Assembly (NCBI RefSeq): GCF_051622035.1
Contig: NC_135360.1
Coordinates: 16,186,501 to 16,250,500, forward strand
Source: Arctopsyche grandis
Taxonomy: Eukaryota > Arthropoda > Insecta > Trichoptera > Hydropsychidae
DNA length: 64,000 nucleotides
Direction: 5' to 3'
This document shows, piece after piece, positions 55,086 to 64,000 of the stretch; the first letter of the stretch is position 1; every line of letters starts with the position of its first letter. The notes under the pieces are model-generated. The model saw nothing but the letters and a program-made list of their open reading frames with translations, ran no database searches and had not been told where the DNA came from. A program made the position numbers and the translations under genes.

Positions 55086-55373
55086 CAATTCTCGTTAAAT
55101 GAACTCCCCTTTTCTATACTTGTCTCGACGGTTTGGTACTACATAGAATAATCATAGTAATCATTCCAGCAACAGTTTCCAATATCTCTGCTATGTAAGG
55201 ATTTATCTTAAATTTTAATATTTATTAATGCAAATTAATTGTTTAAAATTGGTCTTCATTTCATATGTATATATGTATATAGCTGTAATAAACATAAAAT
55301 TTTCAATATTATTCAAAATTGATGACAATTTATATTCAAGTATAGAAACTAAGAGTTCATTTAACGAGAATTG
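55086..55373. repeat. 288-bp segment with perfect 21-bp inverted ends
   Basis: The segment 55086-55106 (CAATTCTCGTTAAATGAACTC) is the exact reverse complement of 55353-55373; a weaker match continues outward (GAAACA against GTTTCA). AT-rich interior, no frame. It looks like a miniature inverted-repeat element. No target duplication was clear. Confidence 0.6.
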
Positions 55374-56519
55374 GTGAAACCATGCCCACTGGTGTAATAT
55401 AATAGTAATATATGTAATATATGCTATATTCGTCTACTTTTATCAAACTTTTATATTTTATTTTACATTATACAAATAAAATTGCTCAAATGTAATAAAA
55501 ATATTACTCACATGTGTCAGTTCTATTAAACTGAACTAAGTCCATATCTCACAAATATTATATTATGCAGCATAAAATTTAAAAAAAGTTTTTTTCATAA
55601 TGCCTTATTTTAATGCAATTTCACCGACCACTTTTACGACATAAAAGTACACCAAAAAATATAAAAGTTTTATGATTCCTGTATTATATTAGCGTGCATT
55701 TTTCCCATCATATTATTTTTATTAAAAAAGAACATCCCCTCCGAAAAATGAAAATGCATTTATTAAAAACGCAAGATAAGACGAAAGCGGCAACTCAAAC
55801 AGTCTCATGCATACATTATTAAAGCAGATGACAAAAGTTCACCGCCACCGTCAAAAGTTGGAAATCTACACAGCCGGCTAAAGGGGAATTTCCCCCATAA
55901 CAAAAGTAAGAATGGCAACATTAACCCACACACACACACACTTTATAATTTAAACTCATTCTACTAAAGGCCAGTATAATTTTCAACCCGCCCAAATTGA
56001 GAATTAAACGGTCCGTTCAGGTGACAAAGTGTATGACGCGCGCTCGTCACGCGCATTTAACACATCCCCTACCGCACGGCACCACACAGTTTTAACACTA
56101 TACACGAGGGGGGGGAAGGGGGGCCCCACTTCGATCTTTCACTATCGATATTGCAAGGGGGGGCAATTTTAAAAGTATACATTTATTTCCTAGTAATTTT
56201 CCAGGTGATGTAATATTTTCCAGTAGTATTACGAAAAAGGGATGGTTGTTCGAAGGGGTGGTAAAAGGGGTGTTGCGGCGTACGATCGTGGGTGGTATAG
56301 TGGGGTGGGTGGTGGGTGGAGTTGAGGGGGGAACACCGCGAGGCAGACACCGGTCGATATTGCCGGTTCCTAGCCGCCTCAGAAGGATACCGACCCGAGT
56401 GTCAAAGCGTGTGTATGTGTATTAGTGATGGTTAATGTGATCACTTATTGTCGAAGGAAGGCCAATTTGCATAATCCGATACCAAATAGTGGGCACGCAA
56501 ATTGTTATTAAGTACCTAC
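55374..56519. other. Spacer with G-rich tract
   Basis: AT-rich to about 55950. From about 56000 to 56400 it is GC-rich with strong G bias on the plus strand (GGGGGGGGAAGGGGGGCCCC at about 56108; GGGTGGTATAGTGGGGTGGG at about 56289). The composition suggests a CpG- or G-quadruplex-type promoter region, but no transcript start is visible. Confidence 0.4.
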
Positions 56520-56619
56520 CGAACGGTGGTACTTTAATAGTCTGTAACGCTGGAAGACGTTGTGAGTGATAAATATCTTCCTCCCTTTGATGCGAGTAGT
56601 CTGGCACAACTTTGAAGAT
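56520..56619 (-). CDS. Exon candidate of an unrecognised minus-strand gene
   Basis: On the minus strand an acceptor-like TTACCTTTCAAAG precedes a 100-nt open segment encoding IFKVVPDYSHQREEDIYHSQ and RLPALQTIKVPPF. It ends at TTCG|GTAGGTACT, a strong donor. An alternative acceptor 10 nt further in (TCTTCAAAG) keeps the same frame. The peptide looks like ordinary coding sequence but I do not recognise it. It lies next to the GC-rich region at 56.0-56.4 kb. Confidence 0.3.
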
Positions 56620-58925
56620 CTTTGAAAGGTAAAGTTCAATTTAATTTAAAACAAATTCAAAGCAGTGACATTTTTTCTGCGCTTCAGATCCTGTAATACC
56701 TTAAAAGGTTCAAATTTAGTTTATATTTGAAAATAGCTCAACAGAATTTAAGTATTTTTAATAAATTAGGGTTCCGATTTTAGTGCTTGAAAGAACTTCT
56801 GAGATGAATCTATTTCGAAAATTTTTACAATATACGGTTATGGCCTTACATATGTATGTATGTATATATGCAAGTATTTCGACCAAGTGTTATAAATATA
56901 TATATAAAAATCACTTAAACATTTCAAATAGAGAAACTCGACTTTTAATTCGCTTTTTTACTTTATAACTTTCAAAAGGTTTACAAAAATTAATCATATT
57001 TTGAAAAAAATATCATGTTCGTGAACTTTTTTTTTGTAAAAAGTTTGAAACTTTTCCATAAACGTATAAAATTTTTTAAACGTTACATAATTCCTTTAAA
57101 GGTGCACGACTAATTCCTGAAAAACATTTGTATGTAATGTATTTATTTATATGTTATCAAACTGTTTGACTAACCGAGGCTAAATTTCGCAACCGCTTTC
57201 TGAGATTAACCTATGTAGAATCAAAAAGCACTCGAGTGAGATATTTTTCTATGTGTATTTAGGTATCATACGGATCTACATATGTATATATTATGTATAC
57301 ACATGGATGATTGCGAAACTACATATATAATACTTCACCGCTTCTTTGTCCGAAAAATTATTCATCATTCAACCAAAATACTATTCGATTATTAAAAACC
57401 TTCAAATATATGTATGTATGTACTTTAAACTTCGAAAATCGCAGCTCAACACCTACATGTGTGCACATTTCTTACAAACAAATTACATAATTTGAAGATC
57501 AATACCGAATATCGAAGGTCAATATTAAGTAACAGGGACTAAAGCAATGTTTGAAACACAACATAAATTATGCTAGTCACGTGACTTTTCCAATAGACGC
57601 TGAGACTTGACGCCTAACACCGTTGTATTAGCGATCGTAAGTAACAGCTGGAAGGGAAAAGCGATGACAATGTATTGCGATATTGAAAAGCGCAGAAAAA
57701 CCTGGCACGTAGCTCCGGAAAGGCGAAGGGAACGGTTTCGGAAAATTGACGGGACAAGGGCCGAACCCGAGTCAATACCGGAAAAGCTGAAAGCGAGAAC
57801 CAAAAAGACCTACACACATATTGTATATGCATGAAAAATAATATTATATATTCAACCACCCTTCAAATAGAAAATTCACTTTGCGATGCTGACAAAAATA
57901 TCGATATATTATTTTATATTGTTTCGGTCGAATAAATTTTAATATTGATGCGAGCATACCCGTATACATATATATACTCGTAGTGGTACATGTGTATATA
58001 ATGCACAATACATATTATATTTCCAGGATATGGGTTAGGGTTTGATTCGCTTTTTTTCCGTAGGCTTTTCGTCCTCTTATTCGTCGGGGAATTGAAAATT
58101 TAGGCAAGCTTTTATTGTCACGTTTTCGTCGACGAAGCGCAAAGTTAGTCGACGAACACCCTGTAGACAAAAAAAGCATTATAACGAGTCATCCGAGTTT
58201 GCCCCAACTTGCGACCGCGATAAAACATTGATGATGAAGAAACGTGTCGATTTATACGACACCCGAGACACAACATTTCACAAAAACTATTGTGAAATAC
58301 AGATACAGATATACATATATGTATATTTGATAAAGATAACGGTAAACAATATATCATGATTACAAAATACATCGGAACTCCAAAAGGGTCGGCAATTAAG
58401 AAAAGCTTAAAGGATGGCAATTAGATATACGAGAAAAATACAATCGCACGGAAAGCTACGTCCCCCAAGAACGTCAACGATCATCTTCATTATCTGTAAC
58501 CTTATCGATCGCCTACTAAAATACGGGCCACTATAATACTGGCGTGTTTCTTCAAGTTCTTTTTTTGCCTTGACCCGTAATATCGTCCACCTTATATGTA
58601 TGGTTATGTGCGACGGGTTATTCATATTCTCGTGACATATTCATATAAAATATAATATGAATGTATGGGTGCAGTAAATCAATAAGGAAAGGCATTATGT
58701 TAATAAAACCATTTCATCTCCCAAGATCATCATAAATTGAACATACATATATACTCAACTTGGCTTTTACTGTCTAGATGTAAAAATATAAACTCAACTT
58801 TCAAATTTTACCAACGTTATCTGATCAACATCAAATTATTCCTTTCTACAGATGAACAATATAAATACAAATTAACTATATAAAAAATGTATCTGGCTGT
58901 AATGCTAAGAGCGTAGGTTGGACTC
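56620..58925. other. Spacer
   Basis: AT-rich with TATG microsatellites. A GC-richer block at 57590-57810 has overlapping open frames on both strands (75-81 codons) with no recognisable domain, so coding is not supported. Nothing else identified. Confidence 0.4.
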
Positions 58926-58929
58926 CAGT

Positions 58930-59140
58930 TATGATGCGTGTCTTCGTATCATTGTTAATTCGTACGATTTTATTGTCTCGACAGGTTTCTCTTACATTTC
59001 TTCAAATATAGGAATCACCGTTATCGATCATTGTCAAACCTACATTGATCAATACAGATATAAAATATCACCAAAACACTCCAGGTTTGTGAAGAGGCGT
59101 GATGGTACAGATTTGACCTAGCAGGTTATATCTAAAAAAA
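58930..59140 (+). repeat. Dispersed repeat R3, copy B
   Basis: It matches 7478-7680: TTCTTCAAATAT, ATCACCGTTATCGATCATTG, AAAACACTCCAGG, ending in an A-run at 59134-59144. The sequence before it (GGCTGTAATGCTAAGAGCG... GGTTGGACTCC, about 58893-58926) has a B-box-like string, so the family may be a SINE; this is inference. Confidence 0.55.
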
Positions 59141-59144
59141 AAAA

Positions 59145-60432
59145 ATGTGCCGCATACCTCTCTGTGTGTTTTCATCTTAAAAAGATTGTAAACAGAAGAT
59201 TTTAGTAGACTTCATTGACGAGTAATATTATATTTCATACTATTTTTTTGTAATTTCCGTTTTTGATTCAATAAAAAAATAGATTACTTATAGTTAGCTC
59301 CATTTATTTCACAGATATTAAGTATTTTAAATTGAGTTTTTCCATTAAATTTACTTGTAAATAAAAATACTTAATACTTAAAGCCTTAATACATTTCCTG
59401 AAGACTTTAATATGGTAGGAGATAAAATCGTTTTATCAAAAATTTTAATCGAATAATGTACATACATATGTATGTATGTACATCGATAAAATCAATCTTA
59501 CTCGTACGACGTACATAAGTACAAATAAAAATGAATCGAAAAATAATTCATAAATTCACAATCTCACGAAATAATTTAAAAATAAAATAAAAAAACCACC
59601 TACCGAGTTCATCAGAATAGTAACACACGTTCACACAAATCGAGCATTCGCTTTTGAATGCGTGCCCAATGGAAAGGAAAAACGTATTTATTTTCCCCAA
59701 AACAAATTCAATATTATGATCGCATATGATTGAGCAATAAAACTCGCTCGCGGAAAATTAATGGAAGTTCGCCCATTCGGAAAATTGTACAATTATACGA
59801 TGTGGCATATGCTGCCAAATGATGTCGTCGGACCAAATAGTAATAAACACAAAGTCATATAATAATATGCATATTCATAGTAAGCAAAATTAGTACTGAA
59901 TTTATATTGTATATATATTATATTACGTTATACAAACATACATACATACATACATGTATCGACCATTTTTCGATCTGGCGCATTTCATACTTACTTCTTA
60001 TAGGGTGAAAGAGGGCTGGGAAGATTGAGCCGAGAGTGAATGAGATTCTGGGGTGAATGGGGTAGTGGCCTCCATTGTTAAGAATCGTCGTGGCACAATA
60101 GGGGGAGGTTGGAAGAGCGATTCATAGAACCGATTCAAAGCCTGAAGAGTTTCCAAGGAATTGTGATAGAAAAGCGATGACCATGCACAAATGGGTCGCC
60201 GTACTCATAAACAACTACAACCGTTTGTGTTTTACTACTTAGCTTAAAGGACCCCTTTGCTTTACGTAACAACCAATTTTTAGAATAACACATACATTCT
60301 TGTGAAAAATAAGATTTTTCACGTAACAACGTAAACATCTTCTCATACATTATATAAATTACTGAATCCCCACTTTCCATGAATAAAGGTATTCACTAGA
60401 GCACCACAACATCCATTCGATAATATCATCAC
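59145..60432. other. Spacer
   Basis: AT-rich. Contains TACATACATATGTATGTATG at about 59460 and GC-richer unique stretches near 59990-60150 with no frame of note. Confidence 0.45.
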
Positions 60433-61255
60433 CAGTGATTTCAATACCGGTACTACCTAACGAAACCGGTTCTACCGGTATTTGGTAAAAATCGTTTTTT
60501 TGTACTACCGGTAGTACCGAAATATAATAATAATTTAAATTTTAAATAAGTTAAATTATTTTGAATGTAGTAAAAAAATTTGTATCGTATGGATTAGTCG
60601 ACGAATAAGTCAAAACTTAACATCCTTTTGACCTGCCATTCAAAGGAGCAGCTAGTGATAAAGATAAAGTATGGCAATAATATCGTACTTATACCTGACT
60701 ATTTCCAAATACATATTGGTTACTGACTATTAACAATGAAAAGCCTGGTTGCCTTCTGATTCTTTTGGAAACCTATTTTTTTCACTTGACAATTATTTAA
60801 ATACATATAATATTAAAAAGCTAAAACCACTATTTCTATACAAAAACTCTTCGAAGCAAGGAACATGCAATACATTATTTACTTTTTTTATCACTCGCAC
60901 ATTGGTAATTCGCGTGGTGTAGAAAAACTCAAAACTATTGTATTACTAGTTGAACCCGGCATGCGTTGCAATGCCACAATAACGCATGCAATTCCCGTTC
61001 CTGTTCCCGTTCCTTAATTCCCGTAATCGCTTCAGTGGCTTAGGAGCCTATTCGAGATACACACACACACACATACAGACATTCATTTATATATATATAT
61101 ATATATAGATTAATTTTAAATGAAATTAAGTAATTTCATTTTTTAACTTATAATTAATTAATTAATAATTGATTAGTAATTTATAAAATTTATTGAAAAA
61201 ATCTACCGGTACTACCGGTAGAACTAAAAGCTGGCTGTACCGGTAGTAACTCTTA
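60433..61255. mobile_element. ACCGGTA-repeat element split by a Helitron
   Basis: The left part opens CAGTGATTTCAATACCGGTA and is followed by CTACCGGTA units up to about 60520. The right part (about 61200-61255) again has TACCGGTACTACCGGTAG and GTACCGGTAGTAACTCTT. Such ACCGGTA-rich ends with a CAGTG start suggest a hAT family, but the right terminus is worn and no target duplication was found. The Helitron at 60946-61109 lies inside. A small related patch (TTACCGGTAAATACCGGTAT) lies at about 47563. Confidence 0.45.
60946..61109 (-). mobile_element. Non-autonomous Helitron (164 bp)
   Basis: On the minus strand it starts TCTATATATATATA after an A, has a (TG)n tract and TAGGCTCCTAAGCCACTGAA. 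It then has a perfect 9-bp hairpin (GCATGCGTT...AACGCATGC, 60959-60989), and ends CCGGGTTCAACTAG before a T. TC start, 3' hairpin about 12 bases from a CTAG end and A|T target are the Helitron hallmarks. Strongly internally deleted. Confidence 0.72.
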
Positions 61256-62012
61256 AATCTCGCAAATTCACTCTTTATGAAATTGTGTTTTGATCAATTG
61301 ATCATAATTGATCTCAATTTGAAAGTTTTTTCTCGTTATAAATACATAATTTCTATGACAGTACAAATTAAACTATCGAACGAAAGTATCACGCATTAAA
61401 ATTGATAGCCCAAATCTTCGCCTTCTAATTTGTGAAGATTCGGCTAGAACAATAATGGATACATTCGGCGCGAACGCTATCACATTATACTAATTGATAC
61501 GAATTCGAATAAGCGGTGTGAAAATTTCATTATACACGCAAGTCGTGCGCTAAACGGGTAATTGTCGATAGACGTAAAGCGAAAAGTTGCGAGACTTACT
61601 TTTTTTATGAGGAAAATCCGGAAAAGCTCTTCAGCGCAGAGGGCCATGTACTCGTTCGGACCAATTTGTTTTAAGACCGCTTAATACCGGCCGCGAGTCG
61701 AGGTTCACAAAGCTAATTTTTTAAATCCCCTTCAGAGTCTTTGTTACTGTCTTCCCCAGTGTTAATACTCGCTGCTACATATTAAAAAGCTACCGAAAAG
61801 TTTCCTTTTTTTGGACACTTCCAAGGCTACGAATAATACTAATAAAATTCGTTTAATACCCTTTAAAAGGGATATAACGGCTTACGATCTGTCAAACGTC
61901 ACATTAGCCGAAGCCTTCACAACGAAACGAAATTCCATCGTATTTCATCCATACATATACGATACTCACGATGCCGTTAAATAATTTAAGATTAAATATT
62001 CACGAAAAGATA
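61256..62012. other. Spacer
   Basis: Unique-looking, moderately AT-rich. No open frame of note and no repeat ends. A short GC-rich stretch near 61640-61700 (ACCGGCCGCGAGTCGAGG) has no further features. Confidence 0.4.
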
Positions 62013-62200
62013 TCTACATATACGTATATATAAAAATTGAATGCATGTTTGTCTGTTTGCCTGTCTGTCTCGTATAAGCTCCTAAACCACTCAACCGATT
62101 ACGATGGAACTTTCAGGATATGTTGTATGCATGTTCGGGAAGCTTATTGTGAAAAAAAATCGCCCAAAAACGGTAACGGAAACGGGAAAAACGGGAATGA

Positions 62201-62284
<84 letters not shown>
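62013..62284 (+). mobile_element. Helitron 5' part, ending in a (TA)n array
   Basis: It starts TCTACATATACGTATATATA after an A, then a TGTCTG tract and ATAAGCTCCTAAACCACTCA then ACCGATTACGATGGAAC. This matches the 5' part of the 60946-61109 copy on the other strand. After CCCAAAAACGGTAACGG and AAACGGGAAAAACGGGAATG it runs into about 83 bp of TA (62202-62284). No CTAG end found, so the 3' end is lost or replaced. Confidence 0.6.
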
Positions 62285-62286
<2 letters not shown>

Positions 62287-64000
62287 CAAAATGGAGAGGA
62301 AACCCAAAGACTTCTCTGATTCAGGTTCTATGATGGAACCGTAAAACATGGCAGTCGGAGAAGTTCCAATTCGCATTGAACACGCTGAAGATACAAGAGA
62401 ACTGTCAATTTGTATAAAACCCTGATCAAATGGTCGGTTTCGTCTGTCCCAAGCTGAGACTAATTTAGTTCGAAATACAGTGTAGTAAAGTCGTTAGACG
62501 AAGATGTATGTATGTATATAATATGTGGAGAAGAACGCAGTGCATATACATATGTATATACAAACTGTATTTAGTGGATTTTATTTGAGAAAATTGGAGG
62601 TGATTCAATCCAAGGGCTCATTTATATACGTGAAAATTCAATTTGATATTCGATCGCGAAGGGAGAGAGCGGAAAATATAAATATGTAAATTTATTTTAT
62701 GTACTTTTCAGATATGTATTTATACACACACATATATGTATATTATATACTTGTTTTTTTTTTATAAAAATGAGTAAATAATAGTGTAAAATATTATTAT
62801 ATTTCATCAAATCTTTTGCTTAATATATTATTGCTCGTAATTTTAAGAAAAATATTGTGATTTTGTTGTATTGTTGACGTATTCATCTAAATTGTAAATT
62901 AATTATAGCATTTATATACAAAATTAACATTTCTATGGAAAAACCTATAAATTCAATACATATAAAGTTTTAGTATAAATGCTGACAGTCAAAATTTATC
63001 TTCAAATAAACTCATCAGGTGTTCAATGAAACGTATTGCTGTAAAAATATTTTATATGACAAAACGCCAAGTTAAATCCTATGAAAACCGCATTACAACG
63101 CTGCTATAACCCCGTTTTCGCTTATATTAAATTTTGAAACCAAAGTGTAGGTATACATACATACGTATGTACAAATGCACATTCAATAGATGGAACGATT
63201 GAAAATAATTACAAAAGATAATTATTTTCTTTTGAATGAAACAAATAATCTAGTTCGTTTGGGTTTGACGCGTAATTTTCAGTTTATGTTTATTCTACTT
63301 GTATATTATACAGTCCAGAGTGTTCCAATCTAGTTCGTTCATGAACATAAAATATTTTTCATACACAAACTATTGATTTTAGTTTAAATGCATAACTGGC
63401 CAGATTGTTCGTGTACACTATAACTGGCCAGATTGGTTCGGGTACTAACTAGTATGTACATGATCGAATGAAACGTACACTTCGACAATATTACATATAT
63501 ACATATATATATTTGCTATCGAATGTCTGAGAATTCATCATTATATGTGCATATGTACATACATATAATGTGAATCATTTCTGAGAATTCAGAATTCATT
63601 GTTTATTTCATCGCCTATGAAAACACATAAACATGTGCGAAAAACTTTAAATATATACAATGTACAGTATTGCAGCTCGCGACTTAATTTAAAATTTTAT
63701 ATAGACGGCTGGAAAGTTCACCGTAACTGATATGACTGAGCACTGGGAAGTAAGCTGCCAAAGCAGTTCAACCTCGAAAATGCGTGCTCTTTTCCCGAGA
63801 AAGGAAAATAAGGAGAATAAAGTTTCCTCCCGCCGAGAGTACAAAGCGGGTACCTTACGTGAGGTATAGTTCTCGGGTATCGTTTCCCATAAACAACGTC
63901 TGCACCGGTCGGTAGCCATTTTCGTGTTACGTGCCAATATTTTATTATACGATGACACGTATACGGTGCGAAAATAATAAACTACGGGTCCACCTGTAAC
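62285..64000. other. Spacer to the window edge
   Basis: AT-rich. A two-copy direct repeat of about 29 bases lies at about 63391-63445 (ATAACTGGCCAGATTG twice, each followed by TTCG and GTAC). Near the edge (63690-63960) the sequence is GC-richer and holds an exon candidate on the minus strand. Confidence 0.4.
63859..63919 (-). CDS. Possible first coding exon of a minus-strand gene
   Basis: An ATG in a strong context (CGAAAATGGC) opens MATDRCRRCLWETIPENYTS and reaches CTCAC|GTAAGGT, a good donor, in phase 1. The frame is also open upstream to another ATG at 63958. In phase it could join the 56520-56619 candidate through the inner acceptor there, giving one frame. Support is limited to this context; I do not recognise the protein. 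Confidence 0.2.

Noticed and set aside
57573-57859. Open frames on both strands in a GC-richer block
   Set aside because: Mutually overlapping, some start at non-ATG codons, no domain and no splice borders.

Overview
This window looks like AT-rich nuclear DNA of an insect. Genes have many short exons with GT-AG introns, long AT-rich introns and spacers, (TA)n arrays, and the short palindromic unit TACATATGTA scattered everywhere. Transposon debris is dense: hAT, Helitron, tRNA-derived SINE, LINE tails and a solo LTR. I cannot fix the order of insect from sequence alone.

Two host genes can be reconstructed. (1) On the + strand, 6194-27094, a Ras-specific guanine nucleotide-releasing factor (RasGRF family). 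I could follow 31 coding exons in one continuous frame (1370 codons) with the full order PH, coiled coil, IQ, DH, PH, REM, Ser/Arg-rich linker, CDC25. There is also one in-frame candidate cassette exon (22480-22545). (2) On the - strand, 42419-33891, a secreted transcobalamin/intrinsic-factor-like protein of the insect CG3556 type. It has nine coding exons, a signal peptide, an alpha/alpha-barrel part with repeated Gln...Asp-Gly...Phe-Gly motifs, and a C-terminal DUF4430-like domain. Its frame closes only if one intron uses a GC donor. The two genes converge and are separated by about 6.8 kb of AT-rich DNA that also holds their 3' UTRs.

The rest is spacer and mobile DNA. 1-6 kb: a GAGTCG-type inverted-repeat element relic, a broken hAT with a solo LTR nested in it, and orphan exon-like pieces of a possible upstream gene (2.79, 4.58 and 4.79 kb). 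RasGRF introns: three hAT-derived insertions or pieces, a LINE tail nested in one of them, two tRNA-derived SINEs, a LINE reverse-transcriptase scrap, Helitron ends and a perfect 31-bp-arm palindrome. 42.4-64 kb: mostly spacer, with a nearly intact ZMYM1-like hAT (49598-52291) that has a perfect 8-bp target duplication and a transposase ORF broken by one frameshift. It also carries four-family LINE hairpin tails, Helitron ends and an ACCGGTA-repeat element split by a Helitron. Two weak exon candidates (56.5 and 63.9 kb, - strand) may belong to a further gene.

The two host genes have no evident functional link: one activates Ras/Rac downstream of Ca2+/calmodulin, the other is an extracellular small-molecule binder. 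The observations most worth checking are the LINE 3' hairpins with compensating stem changes, the GC-AG intron, the young hAT insertion, the RRxS cluster in the RasGRF linker, and the orphan exons.
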